A stretch of DNA of 38,170 bases. Origin: Prochlorococcus sp. AG-424-E20. GTDB lineage: Bacteria; Cyanobacteriota; Cyanobacteriia; PCC-6307; Cyanobiaceae. The position numbers were made by a program, and so were the translations under genes. Below, piece by piece: positions 1 through 7,634 of this stretch. Position 1 is the stretch's first letter. Each line of letters opens with the position of its first letter. The stretch is taken from the NCBI GenBank assembly GCA_003213355.1, contig QCND01000006.1:1-38170 (forward strand). Reading direction: 5' to 3'. Under the pieces are notes generated by a model. The model had not been told where the DNA came from. It ran no database searches and was given only the letters and a program-made list of their open reading frames with translations.

Positions 1-250
1 GAACTACAAACAATCCTCCTCCGATGATTAAAAAAGTAACGATACGCCCCGCTGAACTCAAAACTTCAACTTCACCAAAACCTATTGTTGTAATGGTTAT
101 GAGTACCATCCACAAACAATCCCCCCAATCCCAACCTTCTGTATATCGATAACCTAAAGCTCCGAATAAAAATAAGAATATGAGTAAAGATATTGGCGCT
201 GCCCAAACTTTTAAATAGCCTCTAAATTTATTTGTTTTTACCAGATTCAA
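1..250 (-). CDS. two-TM ion channel, probable potassium channel (C-terminus outside window)
   Basis: Read on the minus strand from a TTG at 250, with an in-frame TAA a few codons upstream. The frame stays open to the left edge, so the C-terminus is missing. The 83 visible residues show a first membrane helix (about residues 17-32), a pore helix, the filter-like motif TTIGFGE, and the start of a second helix containing LIIGGGLFVV. TIGFGE matches the selectivity filter of the Ion_trans_2 potassium channel family (usually TxGYG or TxGFG). In that family two-TM subunits tetramerise to pass K+ across the cytoplasmic membrane. Whether a regulatory RCK/TrkA-N domain follows cannot be seen. The TTG start is uncertain, but no ATG lies upstream in frame. 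Confidence 0.75.
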   Translation of the reverse strand, partial: MNLVKTNKFRGYLKVWAAPISLLIFLFLFGALGYRYTEGWDWGDCLWMVLITITTIGFGEVEVLSSAGRIVTFLIIGGGLFVV

Positions 251-410
251 TTTAATTCTTAAGTCTTAATTTTTATACTATAGTGAAAATTGAATTAAAT
301 ATGTTTTCGTTTTTATTTCTATAGGTATAAAAACAGCCTATTAGCTAATCATCCATTTCTTATCATTACTTATAGTATGATTAAATTAAATGTGTTTGTA
401 ATCATTTGAT

Positions 411-632
411 ATGCAATCTCTTACAGCTGAAGATAAAAAAGAATTATGTAAGGATGCTTTCCAAGACATATCTTCAATTCTTGCAGGTTTACGCGATCAG
501 GGTTTATCTGATTTGGAAATCTTTGAGTTTGGAAAGTCACTTATAGATCATTTTGACCCAATTAAAATGGAAATTTTAAAAAAAGAGTCAGATTATCAAG
601 ATGCTTTGTTTAGAGAAGCTAATGATCTTTAG
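411..632 (+). CDS. small hypothetical protein, 73 aa
   Basis: An ATG-initiated 73-residue soluble, acidic, mostly helical protein with no signal peptide or membrane segment. It begins MQSLTAEDKKELCKDAF and has a Leu/Glu-rich helical middle. No family is recognised. Its composition and ordinary amino-acid use, in a region where random frames give Phe/Ile/Tyr/Lys-rich junk, argue that it is a real gene. It stands alone, with about 160 bases of AT-rich sequence upstream and the convergent IF2_N-like gene downstream. Confidence 0.65.
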   Translation: MQSLTAEDKKELCKDAFQDISSILAGLRDQGLSDLEIFEFGKSLIDHFDPIKMEILKKESDYQDALFREANDL

Positions 633-752
633 GTGTATTCTTATTCTTATCCTTTAGTATTTAAATATGTTTAGTTAGATCATATTTTTGATTTGTTATT
701 CAAAAAAAATTAATATTATAATTTTGTTATGATTCGTTGTTAGTAAATACAT

Positions 753-953
753 TTATTCCATATGAATACTTTGCTTGGGGTTTGTCTTTTGAATATAGTC
801 AATTATTTCTTTGCTCTGCGCTACAGTTAATGATGATAGAGGTGATGAAGCGGGTATTTTTAAGAGAGTGCATGTTGCAATTATTTCAGGAGAATCAACG
901 CTTAGGGCTTCAGCAAGTTCTTTTACTCTCAATCTAGCCACATTAAAAGTCAT
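753..953 (-). CDS. stand-alone IF2_N-like domain protein, 66 aa
   Basis: A minus-strand ORF of 66 residues. Residues about 7-50 (RLRVKELAEALSVDSPEIIA followed by TCTLLKIPASSPLSSLTVAQ) match the pattern of the IF2_N domain of translation initiation factor IF-2, in which VxELAxxLxVxSxEII is followed by a short second helix and a Leu-rich third helix. IF-2 carries this module at its N-terminus ahead of the G domain; here it is the whole protein. Function is unknown. It could bind nucleic acid or the ribosome, or be a fragment kept for another use. Two plus-strand ORFs over the same bases look like shadows. Confidence 0.7.
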   Translation of the reverse strand: MTFNVARLRVKELAEALSVDSPEIIATCTLLKIPASSPLSSLTVAQSKEIIDYIQKTNPKQSIHME

Positions 954-1038
954 TGTAATTAATGATCTTATAAAGATCTGTGTGTTTATTTTTTTATTTT
1001 ATTGCTATGAGTAAAGGTATTAGTTTCGAAATTGTAAA

Positions 1039-1236
1039 ATGAGTGATGATAGTGATTTAAAGTTTACTCTTCACAAAGTTGTCTCTAATGCGGTGATTCG
1101 AATGGAATCTGCAACAGATGCCAATGTAAGAAGATGTATATTTCAAGAATATAAGGAATGGTTAGGAACTTCTATTGATGATTGGGTTTTGGCATTGCCT
1201 AATGATTGGGGTAGGTCTGATGAGAATTTTTATTAG
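1039..1236 (+). CDS. small hypothetical protein, 65 aa
   Basis: An ATG start gives 65 residues (MSDDSDLKFTLHKVVSNAVI onward), soluble, with no signal peptide and a Trp-rich C-terminal half (KEWLGTSIDDWVLALPNDWG). No family is recognised. The balanced composition favours a real gene. The downstream minus-strand secreted-protein gene converges on it. Confidence 0.6.
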   Translation: MSDDSDLKFTLHKVVSNAVIRMESATDANVRRCIFQEYKEWLGTSIDDWVLALPNDWGRSDENFY

Positions 1237-1270
1237 ATTTGCTTATCTTTAAGTTCTTATTTAAGGTGGA

Positions 1271-1507
1271 TTAATTAAAGTTTTTTTGAGCACAGTCGTA
1301 ACCTGATTCTCTAATATCTTTATTTTCATCAATAATTGCATTGAGAGCACAATCACAATAGTTTTTTATAGCGATTTTCGATATAGACTTAGTTGCAGGA
1401 TTACTTAAAGCACTTGAAACGCAGTCATCCATTTGACTTTCAGGGTATGAATAAGCTGTTCCAGAGTATGTAAGAATTATAATAGCTATAATTAAGATGG
1501 CCTTCAT
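1271..1507 (-). CDS. secreted small four-cysteine protein
   Basis: The start chosen is the ATG at 1507, because it gives a clean signal peptide: MKAILIIAIIILTYSGTAYS, then YPES. A longer ATG frame opens at 1537 but only adds MYSKYITIQN in front of the signal. The mature protein is about 58 residues with four cysteines (DDC, YCDC, YDC), all in the exported part, which suits two disulfides after Sec export. No known family is recognised. The gene converges with the one ending at 1236. An exported adaptor or a periplasmic enzyme inhibitor would be pure guesswork. Confidence 0.7.
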   Translation of the reverse strand: MKAILIIAIIILTYSGTAYSYPESQMDDCVSSALSNPATKSISKIAIKNYCDCALNAIIDENKDIRESGYDCAQKNFN

Positions 1508-1664
1508 GTTCTGAATAGTAATATACTTACTATACATTTTATCTTTATTATTGATTAATTTACGATTTAAATATTCATATTTTGTTGTTATTTTATTAAA
1601 TTTAATTTAATAGGCCATTGATAATTTAATATAGTTAATCTAATAAACGTATTACTTTTCTTAA

Positions 1665-1880
1665 ATGTCATTAGATCAATTAAGAAGATTTTTAAAAGAA
1701 ATGCAGAATGATGAGACGCTAAAAAATGAAGTTCTTTCTTCCTCAACGGCAGATGACGTTGCGCTGATTGCCTTACGGAAGGGCTATGAATTCTCAGGCG
1801 ATGAATTGCTTCGATTCTCAGGTAAAAAAGTTGGAAGAGTTACTGTACAAAAGAATGATGTACCAGGAGAATATAACTAA
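1665..1880 (+). CDS. Nif11-like leader peptide family protein, 71 aa
   Basis: Residues 1-50 fit the Nif11 domain: MSLDQLRRFLKEMQND, a helical spacer, then DDVALIALRKGYEFSGDEL. That is the usual pattern of F-L-x-x, a short linker and an ALRxGYEFS-type helix. In picocyanobacteria this domain serves as the leader of lanthipeptide (prochlorosin) precursors and also occurs in stand-alone proteins. The remaining tail of about 20 residues (SGKKVGRVTVQKNDVPGEYN) has no cysteine and no GG or GA cleavage site at the expected place, so it is not an obvious lanthipeptide substrate. No LanM-type synthetase lies in the window. Confidence 0.75.
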   Translation: MSLDQLRRFLKEMQNDETLKNEVLSSSTADDVALIALRKGYEFSGDELLRFSGKKVGRVTVQKNDVPGEYN

Positions 1881-1885
1881 AAAGT

Positions 1886-2032
1886 CTATTTTCTTCTTCT
1901 TAGCTCATCAACTATTCTATCCCACTTTTTACCGGCCATAATATAAGAATTTCTCTTTCGTCTATAGATTAAATAATTAAAAAAACATATAGTTAATATA
2001 AATAAAATAACTATAATAAAAATAAAATTCAC
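1886..2032 (-). CDS. single-TM miniprotein, 48 aa
   Basis: A minus-strand frame starting at GTG 2032 and ending at TAG 1886-1888 encodes 48 residues. An N-terminal helix of about 20 hydrophobic residues (NFIFIIVILFILTICFFNYL) is followed by YRRKR and a positively charged tail ending WDRIVDELRRRK. By the positive-inside rule the C-terminus should face the cytoplasm. An in-frame TAA lies eight codons upstream of the GTG. The GC-richer tail, with GKKWDRIVDELRRR, looks coding rather than AT-rich noise. No family is recognised. It converges with the Nif11-like gene, five bases away. Confidence 0.6.
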   Translation of the reverse strand: MNFIFIIVILFILTICFFNYLIYRRKRNSYIMAGKKWDRIVDELRRRK

Positions 2033-2205
2033 TTTATTTAAATATTCGAACTTTTTTATTATATAGAGATTTAATTAATGTGTCATTTCAAATTATTCAC
2101 AAATAACATAGCTTATGAATTAAGTGATACTACTCAATTTAATAATGATATTTTCCCATTTCTTTTCTTTATCCACTAAGATATATTGTAATTCTTACTA
2201 AATTT

Positions 2206-2538
2206 ATGGATATTACATTAATAGCTATTGCTATTTTTATCTTGGTGGCAATAGTATTTCTTGGACTATATTTGTTTAAAAGTATTAATAAAAAGTCTTT
2301 TACAGCAGATGATGGTTCTATTTTTGATAATGAATCTGACCTAGATGTTTACCAGCAGCTATATGAGAAAACTAAGCCTTTATTTAGCATTGATGCTGAG
2401 AAAGCTTCTGCACAGTCAATACTAGGATTTGAGAAATCATTCATAACAAAACTTTCATCAGAAGGTTTTACAGATTTAAAGACACTTTTTAAATATCGTA
2501 AGCAATTTAAGTCTTTATCAGATTTAATTAATTCTTAG
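2206..2538 (+). CDS. membrane-anchored hypothetical protein, 110 aa
   Basis: An ATG start, one N-terminal membrane helix (about residues 4-25) followed by KSINKK, then a soluble, largely helical domain of about 80 residues on the cytoplasmic side. The end (GFTDLKTLFKYRKQFKSLSD) is basic. There is no lipobox or cleavage site, so it is probably a bitopic membrane protein. No family is recognised. The next gene, in the same direction, starts 60 bases downstream. Confidence 0.6.
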   Translation: MDITLIAIAIFILVAIVFLGLYLFKSINKKSFTADDGSIFDNESDLDVYQQLYEKTKPLFSIDAEKASAQSILGFEKSFITKLSSEGFTDLKTLFKYRKQFKSLSDLINS

Positions 2539-2598
2539 CTTGATTTTGGGCTTTAACGTATTGGTATACTAATATTATAATAATTTTTTCTAGTCACA

Positions 2599-2781
2599 AT
2601 GAGTAATGCAGAATATTCTGAAGAACAATTATCTGAAATGAGGGAAGATGCTTTTGTAAATATCAAAGAAGCATGTATGAGACTTCAAGAAAGAACAAAG
2701 TGTGGTAACGAAATCGTCATTAAAATGTTAAACGAAGTATCTCAATATTACATTACGCAAGACGATAAAAATAATATATAG
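2599..2781 (+). CDS. small hypothetical protein, 60 aa
   Basis: An ATG start and 60 residues (MSNAEYSEEQLSEMREDAFV onward) with acidic N-terminal and helical middle regions and no membrane segment. Its layout, a charged helix, a short Cys/Gly turn (TKCGNE) and a second helix, recalls other small soluble picocyanobacterial proteins, including the one at 8766-8936 (TTCGDSEIVELL). That similarity is only a few residues and may be chance. No function can be given. Confidence 0.6.
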   Translation: MSNAEYSEEQLSEMREDAFVNIKEACMRLQERTKCGNEIVIKMLNEVSQYYITQDDKNNI

Positions 2782-2796
2782 AGGACTTACAATTGA

Positions 2797-3537
2797 TTAG
2801 TTTTTCTCGAATATATATTCTTTTAATAGTACAGGATTTATTAAACTAGTACTTCTATCTTTCAACAAGCTCATATCTTCAACTGAACCATCAACTTTGA
2901 TTAAATTATTTATTATTCCTGTAAAAGTAATTTCTCCCCCTGTTGTACTGGCTAGGACTGTTGTTGGATTAAATAACTTTAGTAATTGAGGTAGTACAAT
3001 TTTACCTTTAATAAATTTACCTGCAAGTGGTAGTGAAAAATCTATTACTGGGGTTATTACTAAATCTATTTTTCTAGGTTTAATGTTTTTATCAAGAAAA
3101 CCATGTGGCTCGATATAAATTGAATCTAGGCCTGATTCGATAATGTATCCATTTTCAATATTTGGTACTGGAGCCCCTGATGTAGCTTGAATATTTATAT
3201 TGTTTTCTTTAAAGCTTTCACTAGGCTTAAGTGTGTTTATTTGGGTAAAACCCATTTTACTTGCAACGTTAGAAGCTGCTTGTGAAGCAATTACTGGAAT
3301 ACTTTTATTTATCTTCTCTAGTGTTGGAGGATGGGCATGATCCGGTTGGCCTTGAGTTAGTAATAAAAAATCAATGCCTATGGGAACCTCAACTTCTTTA
3401 CTCAGTTCCCCCTTTATTAGCCAATCTCCTGGAGGGAAAGTTAATTCGCCATTTAACCAAGGGTCAATCAAAATTCTTGTTTTATCCAATTCAATAACCC
3501 AACCATTCGCTCCGTAGTAAGTCGCTTTTATCGTCAT
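2797..3537 (-). CDS. metallo-beta-lactamase-fold protein with altered metal motif
   Basis: 246 residues from an ATG. The N-terminus (ATYYGANGWVIELDKTRILI followed by DPWL) is the first beta-sandwich half of a UlaG/YtnP-like metallo-beta-lactamase fold, with the conserved DPW. Where the family normally has HxHxDH the sequence reads TQGQPDHAHPPTL. The DH is kept, but the two leading histidines are Gln residues. Similar Gln variants occur in plant and cyanobacterial MBL-like proteins, so this is probably a family trait rather than a fresh mutation. It may bind one metal or none, and the substrate is unknown. It converges with the gene ending at 2781 (15-base gap). Confidence 0.75.
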   Translation of the reverse strand: MTIKATYYGANGWVIELDKTRILIDPWLNGELTFPPGDWLIKGELSKEVEVPIGIDFLLLTQGQPDHAHPPTLEKINKSIPVIASQAASNVASKMGFTQINTLKPSESFKENNINIQATSGAPVPNIENGYIIESGLDSIYIEPHGFLDKNIKPRKIDLVITPVIDFSLPLAGKFIKGKIVLPQLLKLFNPTTVLASTTGGEITFTGIINNLIKVDGSVEDMSLLKDRSTSLINPVLLKEYIFEKN

Positions 3538-3610
3538 GTTTTTTAATTCAATATAACTGTCGATTTTTTATATAGTGGATTATTCCCATGATTTGCTTTG
3601 CTTTAAGCTA

Positions 3611-3715
3611 TCAATATATAACTGATATTATTAGTAATATAATTAATATCGAAATTATAAGAAGTAAAAATTTCTTAATATATGTTTGAAATTCATATAG
3701 CCAGTCATTTTCCAT
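3611..3715 (-). CDS. single-TM miniprotein, 34 aa
   Basis: ATG at 3715, TGA at 3611-3613. A polar head of 16 residues (MENDWLYEFQTYIKKF) precedes about 18 consecutive Leu/Ile/Ser/Val residues to the end. This is the architecture of tail-anchored miniproteins such as small photosystem or cytochrome subunits, but no known subunit sequence is recognised. Long Ile/Leu runs can arise by chance in AT-rich DNA, so the call rests on the ordinary-looking polar head. It lies in the 309-base space between the MBL-fold gene and the SDR gene. Confidence 0.45.
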   Translation of the reverse strand: MENDWLYEFQTYIKKFLLLIISILIILLIISVIY

Positions 3716-3846
3716 GATATCAATATATTTTTTTGATTATATACTTGATATTATTATATTAGATAATTAATGTAGATAATGTAGTTTGTTTGAAACACTC
3801 GCTTAAGAAAAGATTTCTCTAGTATTGAGTTTAAACTTTTAATATC

Positions 3847-4566
3847 ATGACAATTCGAGATTGGGATGGAATAGCTCTAATTATTGGTGCTGGGGATATT
3901 GGTAAATGTATGTCTGATTATTTGACAACTGTATCACCTAAGTTGGATGTTTTTGTCTGTGGGCGAAATCTAAAAAGTCAAAATTCGATATATTTAGACT
4001 TAGAGAAAGATGAGTCATTTATATCTTTTGAAAACCAAATTTCATTATTTAAGAAGCCGCTTCGTCTAGTTATAAATACCAGTGGTTTTCTTCATTCAAG
4101 TCATTTAAGACCTGAGAAGAGACTTTCACATATCAATCGCACTAATATTAGCAAGAATTTTTCTATTAATTCTATTGCCCCAATTATGATTGCTAAATGT
4201 ATAGAAAAATTTATCAGACCTGAATTTCCATTCTCCTATGCAAGTTTAAGTGCCAGGGTTGGAAGTATTGGTGATAATAGGCTTGGTGGTTGGTATTCAT
4301 ATAGGGCTTCTAAAGCTGCTCAGAATCAATTTTTAAAAACTCTCAGTATTGAATGGCGTCGAAAGTTCCCTTTATCAATTGTATCTATATTGCATCCAGG
4401 GACTTGTGATACGAAATTATCAAAACCTTTTCAATCTTCTGTTCCTAAAGATAAACTTTTCACTCCTGCTAAGTCAACAGAATACTTAATTAATATTATT
4501 TCTTCGCAGAAACCATCTGATTCAGGTAAGTTTTTAGCTTGGGATAGCAGTGTTATTCCATGGTAA
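3847..4566 (+). CDS. SDR-family oxidoreductase
   Basis: 239 residues from an ATG. It has an N-terminal Rossmann motif LIIGAGDIGK (a GxGxxG variant) for NAD(P), an LVINTSGFLH strand, a serine strand SYASLSARVGSIGD, and the catalytic pair Y152-x-x-x-K156 in YSYRASKAAQNQF, followed by LHPGTCDTKLSKPF. This is a classical short-chain dehydrogenase of the C-factor/YciK-like kind (about 230-250 residues). The substrate is not predictable. Peptidase E follows in the same direction after a gap of about 107 bases. Confidence 0.85.
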   Translation: MTIRDWDGIALIIGAGDIGKCMSDYLTTVSPKLDVFVCGRNLKSQNSIYLDLEKDESFISFENQISLFKKPLRLVINTSGFLHSSHLRPEKRLSHINRTNISKNFSINSIAPIMIAKCIEKFIRPEFPFSYASLSARVGSIGDNRLGGWYSYRASKAAQNQFLKTLSIEWRRKFPLSIVSILHPGTCDTKLSKPFQSSVPKDKLFTPAKSTEYLINIISSQKPSDSGKFLAWDSSVIPW

Positions 4567-4673
4567 GTTTTATATTTTTTAATTGTTTAAGAATCTTTCT
4601 ATTTAAACATTTAGATATTTTGTCTGTTAAGTATTTATTCGTTGTACTATATTAAAACAAATATATTTAACCC

Positions 4674-5366
4674 TTGAAAAAACATATTATCGCAATAGGT
4701 GGTGGTGGATTTGGGAGTAAGAATTCATCTCAGTTGATCGAAGAATATTTACTTAGTATTTCAGGCAAGATTCACCCAAAAATTTGCTTCTTACCAACTG
4801 CAACAGGTGATAATGATAGCTATATAGTACGTTTTTATTCGATTTTTACTCGCCTGAAGTGTATTCCTAGTCACATTGAATTTTTTAATAGAACTATCGA
4901 TATACAAAATCATATTATGGATCAAGATATTGTATTTGTTGGTGGTGGAAATACAAAGAGCATGCTTGCGATTTGGAATGATTGGGGTATGAGTCAATTA
5001 CTTAAAGAGGCATATAATAAAGGAGTAATCATGAGTGGTGTAAGTGCAGGAGCAATTTGTTGGTTTACTAGTGGTATTACCGACTCTTGGGATAACGAAT
5101 TAAGGATATTACCTTGTTTGAATTTTATTAGTGGGACTTGCTGTCCTCATTATGATGAGGAACCTGCACGTATTCCTTATGTAAAAAAAATACTACTTGA
5201 AGAAAAATTAACTAATTGCATTTCTATTGAAGGCGGTTCCGCGATGCACTTTATTGACGGTAAACCATTTAAAAATGTAAGTTTCAAAAATAATAAAAAT
5301 ACTTATAATGTATTTGTAGATAAAAAGGATATAGTTGAGATTCCCTACGAAAAAATTCAATTATAG
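4674..5366 (+). CDS. pepE: peptidase E (S51 family dipeptidase)
   Basis: 230 residues from a TTG start; no ATG fits the conserved N-terminus MKKHIIAIGGGGFGS. Peptidase E marks are the glycine-rich first strand, IVFVGGGNTKSMLAIW, the nucleophile elbow GVSAGAICWF with Ser124, CPHYDEEPAR supplying a likely catalytic histidine, and SIEGGSAMHFIDG. Family S51 enzymes use Ser-His-Glu/Asp to release N-terminal Asp from dipeptides in the cytoplasm; cyanobacterial relatives also include cyanophycinase, but the length and GVSAGA context fit PepE-like enzymes better. A -10-like TACTAT lies about 25 bases upstream. The symbol is by family similarity. Confidence 0.8.
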   Translation: MKKHIIAIGGGGFGSKNSSQLIEEYLLSISGKIHPKICFLPTATGDNDSYIVRFYSIFTRLKCIPSHIEFFNRTIDIQNHIMDQDIVFVGGGNTKSMLAIWNDWGMSQLLKEAYNKGVIMSGVSAGAICWFTSGITDSWDNELRILPCLNFISGTCCPHYDEEPARIPYVKKILLEEKLTNCISIEGGSAMHFIDGKPFKNVSFKNNKNTYNVFVDKKDIVEIPYEKIQL

Positions 5367-5414
5367 ATAATTATTATTCATTTACATTTGTTTATCTTTT
5401 AATCAATTCGTTTA

Positions 5415-5440
5415 ATATAAGAAATCTTATATTTATTTAT
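5415..5440 (+). terminator. weak hairpin downstream of peptidase E gene
   Basis: Perfect 7-bp arms ATATAAG (5415-5421) and CTTATAT (5426-5432) around AAAT, followed by TTATTTATTTA. The stem is AT-rich and the T-run is interrupted, so termination would be inefficient at best. It is offered only because it lies between two same-strand genes. Confidence 0.3.
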
Positions 5441-5455
5441 TTATTAGTACTTAGA

Positions 5456-5662
5456 ATGTATCTTTTTTTATTATCTTTTTCAGAGATGGGGCTTAACTTG
5501 CCTCTTGTAATTGTATTAGTTTTATTTGGCAGTTTTTTTCTTGTAAGCTTTTTTATTACTAGTCCTAATATGGATACAAAAGGTTTATTAAGAGTTCTAT
5601 ATTCAAAACCAGTTAGGAAGGAAGATGGAACGGTTGAATATCCAGAAAGTAGGAGGAACTAA
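5456..5662 (+). CDS. single-TM small membrane protein, up to 68 aa
   Basis: A membrane helix (PLVIVLVLFGSFFLVSFFI) is followed by a polar, basic tail of about 35 residues (TSPNMDTKGLLRVLYSKPVR and KEDGTVEYPESRRN). The tail looks clearly coding. Two ATGs are possible: 5456, which adds MYLFLLSFSE, and 5486 (MGLNLP), which has the slightly better purine-rich upstream CAGAG. The shorter form may be the real one. No family is recognised. Confidence 0.6.
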   Translation: MYLFLLSFSEMGLNLPLVIVLVLFGSFFLVSFFITSPNMDTKGLLRVLYSKPVRKEDGTVEYPESRRN

Positions 5663-5852
5663 ATTTTCTACGTATAAGGTTTTTTTATGAATTTTTAGTT
5701 GTGTTTATTGATATTAATGGCAAATAAATTGACTTTAATTAGACATAATGAGACTTTTATAAACTATTTTTTGTGAAAGTTAGAAATTCCTATAGCCTCA
5801 TAGCACTCTTGCAGAGTAACGTCGTATATGATCCGTAATCATGTTCTAAAAA

Positions 5853-7070
5853 TTGAAAAAAAGTTTGTTTACTAGATTCGATAGGGTCAATACCGAAATT
5901 AATAATAGTACTTTTCTTCCTTCTGGTCTTAATGGGAAAGCATTAGATATTTCACTGGATGATATTCCCTCTAGAAAAGAAGTTAGAGATACGATACCCA
6001 AGCATTGTTTTACTCGCCAAACTAACAGATCTCTTTTTTATCTCTCTAGGACAGTAGTTATTCAGATCTTTGTTGTTTTGATAGGTCTCTCTATCCCTCT
6101 TACCAAGGGGATGATTCCAATTTGGATTTTATATGCAATTCTCTCTGGGACAACTTCTATGGGGCTATGGGTTATAGCTCATGAATGTGGACATGGTGCA
6201 TTTTCTGATAATCGTAAACTTGAAACACTTGTCGGATATTGTCTTCACTCCTTTTTATTAGTTCCATACTTTTCGTGGCAAAGATCACATGCTGTTCACC
6301 ATGCTTTTACCAATCACATAACTGATGGAGAGACCCATGTTCCTGTTGTGATCTCAGGAGATGGTAAATCCGAAAAAAAAGGTGGAGAGAATGAAATGGA
6401 GTCTTCGTTGTTTTTTGGCAAAATTCTATATGGATTTAATCAACTATTTCTTCACTTGATTCTGGGATGGCCAGCTTATTTACTACTTGGCAAAACAGGC
6501 GGACCTCGATATGGGACCAGTAATCATTTCTGGCCAACCGCTCCCTTCTCGAAAAAACTTTGGCCATCCATATGGGCTAAAAAGGTATGGATCTCTGACT
6601 GGGGAATAGGTTTTATGCTCCTTTTATTGATCCTTTGGTCTAAAAATTTTGGGATTAATTCTATGATTAGTCTGTATTTAGGTCCTCTTATTGTTGTTAA
6701 TGTCTGGCTAGTTATTTATACATGGCTCCACCATACAGATACTGATGTTCCCCATCTTGGTGCTAGTCAATTCTCCTATATGAGAGGAGCCTTCTTATCT
6801 ATAGATAGACCATATGGAAGGATATTTGATTTTCTTCATCACTCAATAGGTTCTACTCACGCCATTCATCATATTGAACCAACAGTTCCTCACTATCATG
6901 CAAGACTTGCAACGAGAATATTGAAAAATAAATTTCCTAAGGTATACCTATACAATCCCACCCCAATTCACAAGTCTCTTTGGCACATAGCCACTAATTG
7001 TGTTGCAGTAAAAAAGGATTATGCTATCGATAGATATGTTTGGAAACAACCCTACCATTCACAGTCTTAA
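5853..7070 (+). CDS. fatty acid desaturase, delta-12/FAD2-like
   Basis: 405 residues. The start is a TTG because an in-frame TAA sits two codons upstream. All three histidine boxes of membrane di-iron desaturases are present: HECGH (110-114), HAVHH (146-150, within SWQRSHAVHHAFTNH) and HAIHH (336-340, followed by IEPTVPHYHA). Several membrane helices lie between them. The N-terminal LDDIPSRKEVRDTIPKHCF resembles the pre-desaturase segment of plant FAD2/FAD6-type delta-12 enzymes (D-I-K-x-A-I-P-x-H-C-F). It should insert a double bond into membrane-lipid acyl chains using O2 and ferredoxin, a cold or light acclimation role in cyanobacteria. The regiospecificity is inferred from family resemblance. 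It stands alone, with 190 bases upstream. Confidence 0.88.
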   Translation: MKKSLFTRFDRVNTEINNSTFLPSGLNGKALDISLDDIPSRKEVRDTIPKHCFTRQTNRSLFYLSRTVVIQIFVVLIGLSIPLTKGMIPIWILYAILSGTTSMGLWVIAHECGHGAFSDNRKLETLVGYCLHSFLLVPYFSWQRSHAVHHAFTNHITDGETHVPVVISGDGKSEKKGGENEMESSLFFGKILYGFNQLFLHLILGWPAYLLLGKTGGPRYGTSNHFWPTAPFSKKLWPSIWAKKVWISDWGIGFMLLLLILWSKNFGINSMISLYLGPLIVVNVWLVIYTWLHHTDTDVPHLGASQFSYMRGAFLSIDRPYGRIFDFLHHSIGSTHAIHHIEPTVPHYHARLATRILKNKFPKVYLYNPTPIHKSLWHIATNCVAVKKDYAIDRYVWKQPYHSQS

Positions 7071-7176
7071 TTATCACTGTTATATCTTTAATATTATCTT
7101 CTACAAATTATTTTAATTTCTCTAAATTCACTAGATAAAATATTTATATAATTTATTTTTTAAAATTTAAAATAAA

Positions 7177-7359
7177 ATGTCAAAAAAAGATTATGAACGG
7201 TTTTTATATAAAATTGATCAATTAAATCAATTAGTTAAATTAATTAATAGTTCGCCTGAAAAGTATAAATTAATTACTAGTTGTAAAACACATGAAGATG
7301 TCGTTGAACTTGCAAAGCTATGGGGATATGAAATTGGAAAGAGATGGGGTGAATCCTAG
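7177..7359 (+). CDS. Nif11-domain-like small protein, 60 aa
   Basis: 60 residues from an ATG, almost entirely the region that resembles a Nif11 domain: FLYKIDQLNQLVKLINSSPE, then KLITSCKTHEDVVELAKLWG and YEIG. The spacing of the F-L helix, the short loop and the E-D-V-V-x-L-A-x-x-x-G-Y-E motif matches Nif11 peptides. Only about six residues (KRWGES) follow the domain, so there is no core peptide. It would be a leader-like domain without cargo. Resemblance to the Nif11 gene at 1665 is at motif level only. Confidence 0.6.
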   Translation: MSKKDYERFLYKIDQLNQLVKLINSSPEKYKLITSCKTHEDVVELAKLWGYEIGKRWGES

Positions 7360-7382
7360 GCATCCAATAGAAAGAAGATAGC

Positions 7383-7634
7383 CTATTGTCCTCCACCATT
7401 GCAGCTCCAAACCTTTGAGGGAATTCCTTGTGTATTTTTTCCGTCGATACGAAATGTTTTTGTTATGCATTCATTTTGTGAGTCAGCCCATGTTGAAATC
7501 GGCTCCAAGTCAGCTGATAACTCCTTAACCGACTTAGATACGGATATGATTGAAATTGACGTAAATAATAGAGATAAAGTACTTAAGCCTGCACAAATCA
7601 GGTATTTGTTATTGTCAAAGAATTCCTTTTGCAT
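7383..7634 (-). CDS. small membrane protein with conserved Cys-containing tail
   Basis: Starts at ATG 7634; a TTG at 7643 would add three residues. One membrane helix (about residues 11-32, LICAGLSTLSLLFTSISIIS) is followed by an extra-membrane domain of about 50 residues, ending ITKTFRIDGKNTQGIPSKVW then SCNGGGQ, with two cysteines (NEC and SCN). I recall this tail pattern from picocyanobacterial conserved hypotheticals, but not a named family. It converges with the Nif11-like gene, 23 bases away. Confidence 0.65.
   Translation of the reverse strand: MQKEFFDNNKYLICAGLSTLSLLFTSISIISVSKSVKELSADLEPISTWADSQNECITKTFRIDGKNTQGIPSKVWSCNGGGQ

Noticed and set aside
737..1014. Two plus-strand frames
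   Set aside because: They lie opposite the IF2_N-like gene and have no recognisable domain.
2078..2179. 33-codon plus-strand ORF from ATG
   Set aside because: Short, Phe/Asn-rich, no homology seen; it may be chance in the 173-base gap.
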